A stretch of DNA of 64,000 nt from Clostridiales bacterium (lineage in GTDB: Bacteria; Bacillota; Clostridia; Oscillospirales; Oscillospiraceae), in contig JAJUHC010000004.1 in the NCBI GenBank assembly GCA_029268065.1, positions 62,001 to 126,000 on the forward strand, in the 5' to 3' direction. Below, piece by piece: positions 38,759-47,944 of this stretch. Under the pieces are notes generated by a model. It worked only from the letters and a program-made list of their open reading frames with translations, was not told where the DNA came from and searched no databases. The stretch's first letter is position 1. Each line of letters starts with the position of its first letter. The position numbers were made by a program, and so were the translations under genes.

Positions 38759-38780
38759 AATTGTTGTATATTTTTATATG

Positions 38781-38795
38781 CGGTAGTGCTATAAT
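38781..38795 (+). promoter_or_regulatory. Extended -10 promoter for the DUF5711 gene
   Basis: TGCTATAAT (38787-38795) combines TGN with a perfect -10. A -35 candidate TTGTAT (38764-38769) is 20 bases away, too far for a good match, so the extended -10 is the main signal. Confidence 0.6.
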
Positions 38796-38811
38796 GCTTT
38801 GAGGAGACTCA

Positions 38812-39912
38812 ATGGATAATACGGAAGAAAAAACCAAAAAGCGCGGCGGCCTTTCAAGATTTTTTTTGATCTTGATTGTTCTGACCGTCTCCGTCAGCGC
38901 CGCATTGCTGGCTCTCAGGAATACCCGTTTTTTATCCGGCGACCGCGATTACAAGCAGCTCAGCTTTGACGTTAACGCCGGAAACCTGTACGCATGGATT
39001 GAGCAGGGGCTTGTGATCGCCTCCGGTACGGGGGTTCAGCTTATAGGTCCCGGAGGGGAAACTCAAATCGCGGATACCGTGATCCTGCAGAATCCGGCGG
39101 TGGCCAAGGGCACGGAACTGGCGGCCGTATGGAGCGTAGGCGGAAAGGACTTTTATACTGTCGGCAGGGAAAAAGCTCTTGTAAAGACGGCGCTTGACAG
39201 AAAAATCATCAACATCTGCGTCAACAGGGAAAACTGGCTCGCCGTTTCCACTCAGGAGGACGGCTACAAGGGTTCGGTGAGCGTTTACAACGGCAAGCTC
39301 AAGCCGGTTTATAAGTGGTCGTCGGGAGATTCGTATCTTGTTGACGCGGCGCTTTCGGATTCCGGCGATAAAATGACGGCTTATACGATAAGCGAATCGG
39401 GCAGCAAGCTTCATTTCTTTAACCTTAACAGCACGGAGCAGAAGGGCAGCTGCAATTTGGATAACACGGTGCTGCTTGACCTCGCGTACCTGAGCAACTC
39501 ATCAGTATGCGCCCTCTCCCTAGGCTCGGCCTTTTTTGTTAACGACAAGGGGAGCCTTATTTCCAAATATGATTTTACCGACGGCTATCTGAAGGATTTT
39601 TCTTTTGAAGGCTCGGGGTTTGCGGCGCTTCTAATTGGGAAGTATAAGGCCGGGAACTCGGGGACGATAGTGACGCTTTCGCCTACCGGTGTGGAGATGG
39701 GAAAGCTTGATGTAAAGAGCGAGATACTGTCTTTTTCGGTAAGCGGAAAGTATATTGCGGTGCTTTACAGCGATTTGCTAGTAATTTATAGAAGCGATAT
39801 GACAGTTTACGCAAAAATAGCCGATATATCAAATGTAAGGCAGGTCCTTATGCGGCCGGACGGATCGGTTGTCATGCTCTCCAGCTCCGGGGCCGCGCTA
39901 TACAAGCCGTAA
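38812..39912 (+). CDS. DUF5711 family membrane-anchored beta-propeller-like protein
   Basis: 366-aa protein with a short cytoplasmic N-terminus, one transmembrane helix (about residues 16-37) and an extracellular domain made of repeated beta strands with WD40-like rhythm (for example AAVWSVGGKDF, LAVSTQEDGYKGSVSVYNG, YIAVLYSDLLVIYRSD). It matches my recollection of DUF5711. It is the first gene of a group with cvpA, pgsA and the ClpE-like gene. No enzymatic motif is visible. A structural or sensing role outside the membrane is possible but unproven. Confidence 0.78.
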   Translation: MDNTEEKTKKRGGLSRFFLILIVLTVSVSAALLALRNTRFLSGDRDYKQLSFDVNAGNLYAWIEQGLVIASGTGVQLIGPGGETQIADTVILQNPAVAKGTELAAVWSVGGKDFYTVGREKALVKTALDRKIINICVNRENWLAVSTQEDGYKGSVSVYNGKLKPVYKWSSGDSYLVDAALSDSGDKMTAYTISESGSKLHFFNLNSTEQKGSCNLDNTVLLDLAYLSNSSVCALSLGSAFFVNDKGSLISKYDFTDGYLKDFSFEGSGFAALLIGKYKAGNSGTIVTLSPTGVEMGKLDVKSEILSFSVSGKYIAVLYSDLLVIYRSDMTVYAKIADISNVRQVLMRPDGSVVMLSSSGAALYKP

Positions 39913-39958
39913 GGCTTCCGGCCGGAGGGATCCGGCGGTCGTTGAAAGGGGGCTCCAG

Positions 39959-40654
39959 ATGCTGCCGATAATAATAGATCTCTTATTGGTACTGATTGTT
40001 GCGGTTTCGGTCATAAACGGCGTAAAGAAGGGCTTTATTGTAAGCATAAGCGGTATTGTTATTATGATTGCCTCATTCTATGGGGCGGGCGTGATAGCCA
40101 ATACATATTCCGACAGGTTTAAGCCGATGATAGAGCCGACGGTGAGCAAATTCGTCGACAGCTCGGTGCTGGAGGCAAAGAAGGAGCAGGCAAATTCAAA
40201 TACCGCCTCGTCGGCTAAGGATGAGCTGAGCACGCTGGGGCTCGACAGCCTGCTGAAGATGGGCCTTTTCGAGGGCACCGCGCAAAAGATCATAGAGGAA
40301 CTGAAGGGTACGGTGACAACCGTCGGGCAGGATTTCAAAAAGGCGGTATCAAATAAAGTAACCTCTTCGGTCGCGTATATTCTGACCTTTATGGTGGCCT
40401 ACCTGCTTATGACCATCGTCCTGTTTCTTGTTATGCGGGTTCTGGATGCGGCTTTCAGGCTCCCCGGCCTCGGGCTGCTCAACAGCGCCGGGGGTTTCGC
40501 GCTGGGCGCGGTGAAGGGGATGCTGATCCTTTTTGTCATTGCCTGGGCAATGAGGTATTTTGGCGGAATATTCCCCGATGAAACGGCCGACAAAACCGTG
40601 TTTCTAAAATGGCTGATGAGAAACAATCTGCTCGCCGCCTTTTTCGGAGTCTGA
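39959..40654 (+). CDS. CvpA family membrane protein
   Basis: 231-aa inner-membrane protein with four predicted transmembrane helices: one at the N-terminus (IIIDLLLVLIVAVSVINGVKKG), a second right after it, and two near the C-terminus. A polar extracellular loop of about 80 residues is inserted after helix 2. The NGVKKGF motif is the CvpA signature. CvpA was first linked to colicin V production in E. coli; in Bacillota its role is unclear. ATG 39959 has GAAAGGGGG upstream. Confidence 0.85.
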   Translation: MLPIIIDLLLVLIVAVSVINGVKKGFIVSISGIVIMIASFYGAGVIANTYSDRFKPMIEPTVSKFVDSSVLEAKKEQANSNTASSAKDELSTLGLDSLLKMGLFEGTAQKIIEELKGTVTTVGQDFKKAVSNKVTSSVAYILTFMVAYLLMTIVLFLVMRVLDAAFRLPGLGLLNSAGGFALGAVKGMLILFVIAWAMRYFGGIFPDETADKTVFLKWLMRNNLLAAFFGV

Positions 40655-40673
40655 TAAGTTGGGAGAGATCTGA

Positions 40674-41228
40674 TTGAACATTCCGAATATGCTGTCGGTG
40701 TTCAGATTAATACTGGTGCCGGTGTTTGTGGCCGCATATTTCAGCGGTTCGGGCAACGCTAAGATATATGCGACCGGAATATATCTTCTGGCGGCGGCTA
40801 CCGACTTTCTGGACGGCAGAATAGCCAGGAAGTACAACATGGTGTCCAAGCTCGGAAGGATATTGGATCCTCTCGGCGACAAGATAATGACCTTCGCCGT
40901 TTTGATCTGCATAACGATAGATAAGCTGGTTCCGGTTTGGGCCGTCGTGATCTTTTTCATCAAAGAGATGCTTATGGCGGTCGGCGGACTGCTAATATAC
41001 AATAAGCTGACCGATATGCCGTCGTCGAATTATTTCGGGAAATGCGCGACAGTGGTTTTTGTTGTTGTTTGTGCCTTGCTGATGCTCCTGAAAGACATTC
41101 CAAAGCAGTACGCGACGCTCATGATAACATTTGCGATTATTGTAATGATTGTGGCATTCATCAGTTATCTGATTCAATATATTAAGATTTTACGATCCCT
41201 AAAAGAACGGGGACAAATTAAGGAGTAG
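40674..41228 (+). CDS. pgsA: CDP-diacylglycerol-glycerol-3-phosphate 3-phosphatidyltransferase
   Basis: 184-aa membrane enzyme making phosphatidylglycerophosphate. The CDP-alcohol phosphotransferase motif is visible as ATDFLDGRIARKYNMVSKLGRILDPLGDK, in two parts: DG.IAR and G..LDPL.DK, with its metal-binding Asp residues. TTG 40674 follows GGGAGAG by 6 bases. The clp gene starts 3 bases after its stop, and its Shine-Dalgarno overlaps the pgsA stop. Confidence 0.95.
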   Translation: MNIPNMLSVFRLILVPVFVAAYFSGSGNAKIYATGIYLLAAATDFLDGRIARKYNMVSKLGRILDPLGDKIMTFAVLICITIDKLVPVWAVVIFFIKEMLMAVGGLLIYNKLTDMPSSNYFGKCATVVFVVVCALLMLLKDIPKQYATLMITFAIIVMIVAFISYLIQYIKILRSLKERGQIKE

Positions 41229-41231
41229 CAT

Positions 41232-43526
41232 ATGCAACCGACACTATGCGCGAAATGCAAAAAGAATGTGGCAGTAATTTTTATAACCAAGATGGAAAAC
41301 GGCAAATCTACAAACGAAGGACTGTGCTTGAAGTGCGCCAAGGAGCTCAACATCAAGCCGGTTGACGATATAATGAAGAAGATGGGCATTTCCGACGAGG
41401 ACCTTGACGGGATATCCAATGAAATGCTCGACGCCTTCGGGGGAGCCGAGAGCCTGGCCGATATTGAAGATGAGGAAGAATCGGAGGAGGGAAAGACCGC
41501 CACGTTTCCCTTCCTTAACCGCCTGTTCAACTCCGAATCAGGGGAGACTCAGATTCCGGGAGGCGGCACCCACTCGTCTCCTGGAAAGGAGAGAGATAAC
41601 CAGGGCAGAGGGCAGAAACGCAAATATCTTGACAATTACTGCATTTCCCTTACTCAGAAGGCTGCGGAAGGAAAAATTGACAGGATAGTCGGCCGAGAAG
41701 AGGAAACTGAACGTGTTATTCAGATTTTGAACCGCAGGCAGAAGAACAATCCCTGCCTTATAGGCGAGCCGGGCGTCGGAAAAACCGCGATAGCGGAGGG
41801 CCTCGCCCAGCGGATAGTGGACGGGGCGGTGCCGTATAAGCTCCGAGACAAGGAGGTGTTCCTGCTCGACCTGACGGCTCTTGTAGCCGGTACCCAGTTC
41901 AGAGGGCAGTTTGAAAGCCGCATGAAGGGGCTTATAGACGAGGTTAAAAAGCAGGGCAACATCATCCTCGTTATTGACGAGGTTCACAACATAGTCGGCG
42001 CCGGAGACGCCGAGGGTTCTATGAACGCAGCCAATATACTTAAGCCCGCCCTGTCCAGGGGCGAGATCCAGGTAATAGGCGCCACGACCTTCGCCGAGTA
42101 CCGAAAGCATATTGAAAAGGATACCGCGCTTGAGAGGCGGTTCCAGCCGGTCATAGTCGGGGAACCGTCCATAGAGGACTCTGTCGAGATAATCAAAGGA
42201 ATCGCACGGTATTACGAGAGCTTCCACGGGGTCAGAATCCCTGAGGAAATGTGCCGTCAGGCCGTCATACTGTCCGAACGCTACATTACGGACCGTTTCC
42301 TGCCAGACAAGGCGATAGACCTTATTGACGAGGCCTGCTCGGATGTGAACCTGAAGAACAAAAACTTTGCGAGAATCGCCGAAATATCCAAGGAGAGGGC
42401 GGATCTTGCCAAGGAGCGAGAATTGCTCCTTTCCGACAACAGCGAGGAAAGCTACAGAAGACTCGCAGTTCTGCGCAGCCGTGACATTCAGCTTGAAAAC
42501 GAGCTGGCGATGCTTCAGAGAGAGGGCATGCCGGAGCTGACCATTGACAATCTTGCACGCATTATCGAGCTGTGGACGAAAATTCCGGCGGTAAGCATCA
42601 GGGAAGACGAATACGAAAAGCTTTCGAAGCTTGACAAGAGGCTTAAGGAGCACATTGTCGGCCAGGACGAGGCGGTGGAGGCCGTGTGCGCGGCGATCCG
42701 ACGCAACAGGGTGGGCATAGCCGCCAAGCGTAAGCCGGTTTCCTTCATTTTTGTAGGCTCCACGGGCGTCGGAAAAACAGAGCTTGTCAAGCGCCTCGCT
42801 GCGGATTTGTTCGACACGCCGGAATCCCTTATTAGACTGGATATGTCCGAATTCATGGAAAAGCACACCGTCTCGAGGCTCATCGGCTCGCCGCCGGGGT
42901 ATGTGGGCTACGACGAGGCGGGACAGCTTACGGAGAAAATCCGACGCAAGCCCTACTCCGTCATATTGTTCGACGAGATAGAAAAAGCGCATCCGGACGT
43001 TTTGAACATCCTTTTGCAGATACTTGACGACGGACGGATAACCGACGCTCACGGCAAGACGGTGAACTTTGAAAATACGGTTATAATAATGACGACCAAC
43101 GCGGGCAGCGACAAAAAGGACGGCGCGATAGGCTTCAATATGAGCCTTAACGACCAGGGCAGGGAAAAGGCGATCAAAGCCCTGAATGATTTCCTACGTC
43201 CCGAGTTCATAAACAGGGTAGACGAGATCATCTACTTCAACAGGCTCTCCGAGGATAACTTCCGGGCCATATCGAGAATCATGCTGGGCGAGCTGCAGAG
43301 CAGCATGAAAGAAAAGGGAATAGCGCTCACCTACGACGACAGCCTCCTTGACTACCTTATAAAGAAGTCATATTCGGTCACATACGGCGCGAGGAACCTC
43401 AGAAGGTTCATCCAGAAGGAAATAGAGGATAAGGTGGCTGCGCTCATAATCGACAATTACGCGAAGCCGTTCAAAAATATCTCTCTGACCGTGGACGACG
43501 ACAAGGTGCAGCTGATATCGTATTAA
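41232..43526 (+). CDS. ClpE-type HSP100 ATPase (zinc-finger N-terminus)
   Basis: 764-aa AAA+ unfoldase that would feed ClpP. Instead of Clp-N repeats it begins with a four-cysteine zinc finger ([20 protein letters not shown]2C...CX2C). This resembles ClpE and McsA. D1 has Walker A GEPGVGKT, Walker [10 protein letters not shown]2 has GSTGVGKT and [16 protein letters not shown]-like coiled coil (about 390-440) lies between. Catalytic residues are intact. I saw no CtsR operator upstream, and the gene is tightly coupled to pgsA, so heat-shock control is not supported by sequence here. It ends at a strong terminator. Confidence 0.9.
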   Translation: MQPTLCAKCKKNVAVIFITKMENGKSTNEGLCLKCAKELNIKPVDDIMKKMGISDEDLDGISNEMLDAFGGAESLADIEDEEESEEGKTATFPFLNRLFNSESGETQIPGGGTHSSPGKERDNQGRGQKRKYLDNYCISLTQKAAEGKIDRIVGREEETERVIQILNRRQKNNPCLIGEPGVGKTAIAEGLAQRIVDGAVPYKLRDKEVFLLDLTALVAGTQFRGQFESRMKGLIDEVKKQGNIILVIDEVHNIVGAGDAEGSMNAANILKPALSRGEIQVIGATTFAEYRKHIEKDTALERRFQPVIVGEPSIEDSVEIIKGIARYYESFHGVRIPEEMCRQAVILSERYITDRFLPDKAIDLIDEACSDVNLKNKNFARIAEISKERADLAKERELLLSDNSEESYRRLAVLRSRDIQLENELAMLQREGMPELTIDNLARIIELWTKIPAVSIREDEYEKLSKLDKRLKEHIVGQDEAVEAVCAAIRRNRVGIAAKRKPVSFIFVGSTGVGKTELVKRLAADLFDTPESLIRLDMSEFMEKHTVSRLIGSPPGYVGYDEAGQLTEKIRRKPYSVILFDEIEKAHPDVLNILLQILDDGRITDAHGKTVNFENTVIIMTTNAGSDKKDGAIGFNMSLNDQGREKAIKALNDFLRPEFINRVDEIIYFNRLSEDNFRAISRIMLGELQSSMKEKGIALTYDDSLLDYLIKKSYSVTYGARNLRRFIQKEIEDKVAALIIDNYAKPFKNISLTVDDDKVQLISY

Positions 43527-43535
43527 TGATCGTAA

Positions 43536-43575
43536 AAGAGCTCCGGATAGTCTTTCCGGAGCTCTTCAGTTTTTA
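43536..43575 (+). terminator. Intrinsic terminator after the ClpE-like gene
   Basis: An 11-bp stem, AAGAGCTCCGG (43536-43546) with CCGGAGCTCTT (43556-43566), followed by CAGTTTTTATT. Confidence 0.9.
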
Positions 43576-43617
43576 TTGCGGTCCTTGAAAGCCTCGAATA
43601 TCAGGCAAAAAAATGAC

Positions 43618-43646
43618 TTTACGGGGATAAAGGATGAGAATATAAT
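43618..43646 (+). promoter_or_regulatory. Promoter for the carboxyltransferase locus
   Basis: TTTACG (43618-43623), 17-base spacer, TATAAT (43641-43646), about 65 bases before the start at 43711. Confidence 0.68.
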
Positions 43647-43710
43647 TACATGGACAGAACACGGCATACCGCAGGATACCTGTACCGTCATTATTTAGGA
43701 GTGAAGAAAT

Positions 43711-45252
43711 ATGAGCGAACTTCAGATACTCAGAGAGAAAAAAGCCCGCGTCCAGGCCGGCGGAGGCGAAAAGGGCGTAGCAAGCCAGCACGCAAAAGGC
43801 AAGCTCACCGCGAGGGAGCGCCTGGAACTCCTTTTTGACCAAGGCAGCTTTGTGGAAATGGATACTTTTGTGAAGCACAGATGCACCAACTTCGGCATGG
43901 ACAAGACGGAAGCCCCGGGCGAGGGTGTGGTTACGGGATACGGCAGGGTGGACGGCAGAATGGTCTACGCCTTTGCACAGGACTTTACGGTTCTGGGAGG
44001 CTCGCTCGGAGAATATCATGCCGAAAAAATCGTCAAGGTGCAGGACTATGCCCTTCAGAACGGCTGCCCGATTGTCGGACTCCTTGACTCCGGAGGCGCG
44101 AGGATACAGGAGGGGGTAAACTCTCTTTTCGGGTTCGGCAAGATATTTTACAGAAATACGATCTCGTCCGGCGTCATACCCCAGATTTCCGCGATAATGG
44201 GTCCCTGCGCGGGGGGTGCCGTTTATTCTCCGGCAATCACCGACTTTATTCTGATGGTGGACAAGACGTCCAATATGTTTATAACCGGCCCTGACGTAAT
44301 AAAGACCGTCACCGGCGAAAACGTTACCTTTGAGGACCTGGGCGGAGCTGCGGTGCACAATAAGGTCAGCGGGGTCGCTCACTTTATAGCCCCGGACGAT
44401 GCCGCCTGCATAGCCCAGATAAAAAACCTTCTGGCTTATCTTCCCTCAAACAATGCGGAAAACGCTCCCGAATATCCCTGCTGCGACGATATAAACAGGA
44501 AAGCAGGTAACCTCGATACGATAGTTCCCGAAAGTCCCAACAAGGCATACGACATGTACGACGTCATTCGGTCCATCGTCGATAACGGCGAGATACTCGA
44601 TGTGCAGCCGATGTATGCGCTCAATATTATAACCTGCTTTGCCCGTATGGGCGGAAAGACCGTCGGAATCATAGCGAATCAGCCCAAATTTCTTGCCGGC
44701 TGCCTCGATGTAAACGCCTCGGACAAGGCGGCGCGCTTTATACGCCGCTGCGACGCCTTCAATATTCCTCTCCTCACGCTCGTCGATGTGCCGGGGTTTC
44801 TGCCCGGAACCGGACAGGAGCACAGCGGGATAATCCGTCACGGCGCGAAGATGCTCTACGCTTACAGCGAGGCCACGGTGCCGAAGGTGACTGTCGTTAC
44901 AAGAAAAGCTTACGGCGGCGCATATATAGGAATGTGCTGCAGGGGTCTGGGCGCGGACCTCGCCTTCGCCTGGCCGACTGCGGAAATAGCGGTTATGGGG
45001 GCGGACGGGGCCGCCAATATAGTCTTTAAGAAGGAAATAAATGCCGCTCCGAACCCGGAGGAAAAGCGCAGGGAGAAGATCGAAGAGTACAGAAACAAAT
45101 TCAGCGGTCCCTATGCGGCGGCGGAGATGGGCTATATTGACGACGTCATAGAGCCTTCCGAAACAAGAAGCAGGGTAATTAGCGCCTTCGCCGTGTGCGA
45201 AGGAAAACGCCAGACCCTGCCGCCCAAAAAACACGGAAATATCCCGCTTTGA
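43711..45252 (+). CDS. Acyl-CoA carboxyltransferase subunit (methylmalonyl-CoA decarboxylase alpha-like)
   Basis: 513-aa carboxyltransferase of the PccB/MmdA type. The N-terminal half has ERLELLFDQGSFVEMD and LDSGGARIQEGV with the acyl-CoA oxyanion-hole glycines, and GPCAGGAVYSPA. The C-terminal half has FLPGTGQEHSGIIRHGAK, KAYGGAYIGM and AWPTAEIAVMGADGAA. All expected motifs are present. In sodium-pump decarboxylases it is followed by OadG/MmdD, a biotin carrier and the membrane beta subunit. Here an OadG-like fragment and a degenerate carrier follow, but no beta subunit and no biotin carboxylase, so the physiological reaction is unclear. Confidence 0.9.
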   Translation: MSELQILREKKARVQAGGGEKGVASQHAKGKLTARERLELLFDQGSFVEMDTFVKHRCTNFGMDKTEAPGEGVVTGYGRVDGRMVYAFAQDFTVLGGSLGEYHAEKIVKVQDYALQNGCPIVGLLDSGGARIQEGVNSLFGFGKIFYRNTISSGVIPQISAIMGPCAGGAVYSPAITDFILMVDKTSNMFITGPDVIKTVTGENVTFEDLGGAAVHNKVSGVAHFIAPDDAACIAQIKNLLAYLPSNNAENAPEYPCCDDINRKAGNLDTIVPESPNKAYDMYDVIRSIVDNGEILDVQPMYALNIITCFARMGGKTVGIIANQPKFLAGCLDVNASDKAARFIRRCDAFNIPLLTLVDVPGFLPGTGQEHSGIIRHGAKMLYAYSEATVPKVTVVTRKAYGGAYIGMCCRGLGADLAFAWPTAEIAVMGADGAANIVFKKEINAAPNPEEKRREKIEEYRNKFSGPYAAAEMGYIDDVIEPSETRSRVISAFAVCEGKRQTLPPKKHGNIPL

Positions 45253-45321
45253 TTTGAAGAAGAGCTTTCGACGGAAACGTTTTTAGGGGTTTCGCCTCAC
45301 TCGGATGTATGTTATTATTTT

Positions 45322-45639
45322 TTGACAGCTGCGGCCGTTTCAGGCGCGGCAACGATTGGAGTGCAAATATACGGACCTATGAAAACAAATGAAATTGATC
45401 AGGCCCCCATCATGACTAAGGATACGGTTCTGCCCGCGGCCGCTCCGGGAATGCAGCCCGAGGACGAGGAACTTGTGGCGGTTATAACCGCCGCGATCGC
45501 CGCATATACGGGCACCGCAAACTTTAAAATCAAGAGCATAGCGGCGCCAGTGGCGCCAGAACGTCACAGGACGGTTTCAAACTGGGTGCTCAGCGGGAGG
45601 CTGGAGGCATTCCAGAGCAGAAGAGTAGCAAGAAAATGA
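45322..45639 (+). CDS. OadG-like small subunit, start uncertain
   Basis: Up to 105 aa. The C-terminal half (EDEELVAVITAAIAAYTG..FKIKSI) followed by SNWVLSGRLEA is the typical tail of OadG/MmdD-type small subunits of sodium-pump decarboxylases. These normally start with a transmembrane helix; here the upstream part is Ala/Gly-rich and I see no convincing helix. TTG 45322, GTG 45361 and ATG 45379 are all possible starts and none has a good Shine-Dalgarno sequence. The frame is open back to the previous stop at 45252. The gene may be truncated or degraded, like its downstream neighbour. Confidence 0.55.
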   Translation: MTAAAVSGAATIGVQIYGPMKTNEIDQAPIMTKDTVLPAAAPGMQPEDEELVAVITAAIAAYTGTANFKIKSIAAPVAPERHRTVSNWVLSGRLEAFQSRRVARK

Positions 45640-45652
45640 AGGAGTAATCTGT

Positions 45653-46000
45653 ATGAAATTATATAACATAAGGGTTAACGGCAAAACCTTTGCTGTGTCG
45701 GTGGAGGACGCCGACGGCGTAACCTCTGCGCCTTCCGTATCGGCCGCTGCGGCTGTTTCATCAGCTCCGCTGACTCAGACCGCTCCGGCAGGAGCCGTAG
45801 TGACAAGCCCCATGGCCGGCGCTGTCCGCTCTCTGATGGTAAAGGCTGGGGATCGTGTGAATTCCGGAGACCTTCTTCTGACCCTTGCGGTTTCAAACGA
45901 GGAAAGTGAGATCATCGCTCCGGTGAATGGAATTGTGTCGTCGGTTTGCGTAAAGGTTGGAGCCTCCGTGAATACGGGAGATTCTCTCCTGGTATTTTAA
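45653..46000 (+). CDS. Biotin carrier-like protein lacking the biotinyl lysine
   Basis: 115-aa protein with the shape of a decarboxylase or carboxylase biotin carrier: N-terminal strand MKLYNIRVNGKTFAVSVED, an Ala/Ser/Val linker (about 25-50) and a lipoyl/biotinyl domain (about 50-115, SPMAGAVRSLMVKAGDRV..GD..IIAPVNGIV). At the position of the usual AMKM, the sequence reads AVSNEE (79-84), with Asn82 where the biotinylated lysine should be. No other lysine is close by. The reading frame is clean through the site, so this is not an obvious frameshift. Canonical biotinylation looks impossible. Confidence 0.85.
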   Translation: MKLYNIRVNGKTFAVSVEDADGVTSAPSVSAAAAVSSAPLTQTAPAGAVVTSPMAGAVRSLMVKAGDRVNSGDLLLTLAVSNEESEIIAPVNGIVSSVCVKVGASVNTGDSLLVF

Positions 46001-46018
46001 GAAATATTTATGCGGATA

Positions 46019-46066
46019 ATAACGGGGAACGGTGAGTTCCCCGTTATAGTTTGTAATATTTTTTAA
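46019..46066 (+). terminator. Intrinsic terminator after the carboxyltransferase locus
   Basis: TAACGGGGAAC (46020-46030) pairs with GTTCCCCGTTA (46036-46046) around a five-base loop; a T-rich stretch ending in TTTTTT follows. Confidence 0.8.
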
Positions 46067-46102
46067 AATGGCGAATAAGTTAGGCGTTTTGTTTCACAAG
46101 TG

Positions 46103-46131
46103 TTGCCATGATGTAGACGATATGGTAAAAT
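46103..46131 (+). promoter_or_regulatory. Promoter for the pst operon
   Basis: TTGCCA (46103-46108), 17-base spacer, TAAAAT (46126-46131). No clear PhoP box is visible to me upstream. Confidence 0.6.
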
Positions 46132-46189
46132 GATTGTAAAAGATATGTTAAGCAGCCATAGACGCAAGTGGGAAGAGAGAGATTATCGG

Positions 46190-47089
46190 ATGATAAGTGG
46201 ACTGGACAGGCCTTCGAATTCTGACGGATCCTCACAGCTGGGTTTAATCATATTTCAAGCCTCCAGGCGCAGTTTTGCAGTACGTTTATTCAAGGCTGTA
46301 TGGATGTGCGCTTTAATATTTTCAATGTGCCTGCTGTCTGCCTGCGGTAACAAAACCAAGGCAGGCATTATCGTTGCCGGTTCGACCTCGGTACAGCCTT
46401 TTGCGGAGGCGCTGGCCGAGGAATACATGCATTTGAATCCCGGAACACTGATCGACATACAGGGGGGAGGGTCCTCGGCGGGCGTAATGGCAGCCAAGTC
46501 CGACACCGCCAATGTTGGAATGTCCTCGAGGGAGCTTACAACCGAAGAGAAGTCCCTGTGGTATGTGGAAATCGCAAAAGACGGGCTTGCCGTAATAATA
46601 CATCCGAAAAATCCGATTGCAAACCTTACTATGGAGCAGATACGCGGTATATACACGGCCGAAATAAGCAACTGGGGAGAGCTCGGGGGTTCAAACTCAA
46701 GCATCCATGTCATCACCCGCGAGGAAGGCTCGGGAACGAGATCGGCTTTTGAAAGCCTGGTAATGGGCGGCGCTGAGATTACGCCCAAGGCCATGGTTCA
46801 GGACTCCAACGGCGCTGTAAGGCAGCTTGTCGAGGATGACCCCGCGGCGATAGGATTCATATCGCTGGGGCTTGTAAACGATAAGGTCAAAGCCCTGGAA
46901 ATGGAAGGAATCGCCGCTTCCCGCGAAAATATAATAAACGGCAGCTACCGTCTTTCCCGCCCGTTTCTGTTTGTTACCCATACTGAGCCTGAAGGGGACA
47001 CAAAAAAGTTCATAGACTTCACTCTCTCCGCGGAGGGGCAGCGGCTGCTCGCCGCCGAAGGGCTGATTACCACGGGGAAGGAGAGCTGA
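46190..47089 (+). CDS. pstS: Phosphate-binding lipoprotein PstS
   Basis: Extracytoplasmic phosphate receptor of the Pst ABC importer. A lipobox LLSAC follows a hydrophobic segment (VWMCALIFSMCLLSAC), so the mature protein is lipid-anchored. Binding motifs are AGSTSVQPF, IQGGGSSAG and REEGSGTRSAF. The N-terminus is odd: about 40 polar residues precede the signal helix. ATG 46190 is chosen because the in-frame ATG 46130 lies inside the promoter -10; ATG 46145 is an alternative. First gene of pstSCAB. Confidence 0.88.
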   Translation: MISGLDRPSNSDGSSQLGLIIFQASRRSFAVRLFKAVWMCALIFSMCLLSACGNKTKAGIIVAGSTSVQPFAEALAEEYMHLNPGTLIDIQGGGSSAGVMAAKSDTANVGMSSRELTTEEKSLWYVEIAKDGLAVIIHPKNPIANLTMEQIRGIYTAEISNWGELGGSNSSIHVITREEGSGTRSAFESLVMGGAEITPKAMVQDSNGAVRQLVEDDPAAIGFISLGLVNDKVKALEMEGIAASRENIINGSYRLSRPFLFVTHTEPEGDTKKFIDFTLSAEGQRLLAAEGLITTGKES

Positions 47090-47091
47090 AA

Positions 47092-47943
47092 GTGAACAAT
47101 CTGAAAGAAAAACTGATCGGTAACGGCTTTTTCCTCATAGCGCTGTCGACGCTCTCGGTGCTCGCGCTTATAACCGTCTTTATTCTGATAGAAGGCGTGC
47201 CGGTCATAGCAAAAGTGGGGCTTTTCAATTTCATTTTCGGGATGAAGTGGGCGCCAAGCCAGGGAGCCTTCGGAATTTTTCCCATGATTGTCGGTTCGGT
47301 TTCCGTAACCGTCGGGGCGGCGCTGCTGGGTGTTCCGACGGCAATCTGCTGCAGCATCTTTCTCACGGAATTCGCGCCTCCGGCGGTAAGCAAAATCGTG
47401 AGGCCGGCTATCCAGCTGCTTGCCGGAATACCGTCGGTGGTTTACGGTTTTTGGGGACTCACGTTCATTGTACCGGCCATCAGGAATTTTCTGGGCGGAC
47501 CGGGACTCAGCGTGCTAGCGGGTTCCATTATTCTTGCGATCATGATCCTGCCTACCATAGTCAGCATATCGGAGGTGTCGATTCTCGCTCTCCCTCGTCA
47601 GTACAAGGAGGGTTCGCTTGCGCTCGGGGCAACGCACTGGCAGACAATCCGTTCGGTGCTTTTACCCGCCGCCAAATCCGGGATAATGACATCCGTTATT
47701 CTCGGGATGGGAAGAGCGATAGGCGAGACGATGGCTGTAATAATGGTTCTCGGAAACGCGGTCGCGCTGCCTAAATCCATACTTGACCCGGCCCGAACCC
47801 TTACGACGAATATAGGCATAGAAATGGGATACGCCTCGGGCGAGCACCAGCAGGCTCTTTTTGCGACAGGTATAGTGCTTCTTGTCATAATAATGCTTCT
47901 GAACTCCGCTGCCCAGCTTATTGTGCAAAGGGGGAGAGACTAG
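47092..47943 (+). CDS. pstC: Phosphate ABC transporter permease PstC
   Basis: 283-aa membrane permease with six predicted helices. The EAA-type coupling loop (EVSILALPRQYKEGSLALGATHWQT region) matches PstC, and the N-terminal signature KWAPSQGAFGIFPMI is typical. GTG 47092 lies two bases after the pstS stop, so translation is likely coupled. Confidence 0.93.
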   Translation: MNNLKEKLIGNGFFLIALSTLSVLALITVFILIEGVPVIAKVGLFNFIFGMKWAPSQGAFGIFPMIVGSVSVTVGAALLGVPTAICCSIFLTEFAPPAVSKIVRPAIQLLAGIPSVVYGFWGLTFIVPAIRNFLGGPGLSVLAGSIILAIMILPTIVSISEVSILALPRQYKEGSLALGATHWQTIRSVLLPAAKSGIMTSVILGMGRAIGETMAVIMVLGNAVALPKSILDPARTLTTNIGIEMGYASGEHQQALFATGIVLLVIIMLLNSAAQLIVQRGRD

Positions 47944-47944
47944 C

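Noticed and set aside
41538-43052. Long open frame of 504 codons on the minus strand
   Set aside because: It lies fully antisense to the ClpE-like gene, whose motifs are all intact. It has no recognisable domain and reflects codon bias.
45840-45920. Frameshift that would hide a normal AMKM motif in the biotin carrier
   Set aside because: The codons on both sides encode the conserved fold in one frame, with IIAPVNG directly after the site, so no shift is needed or visible.
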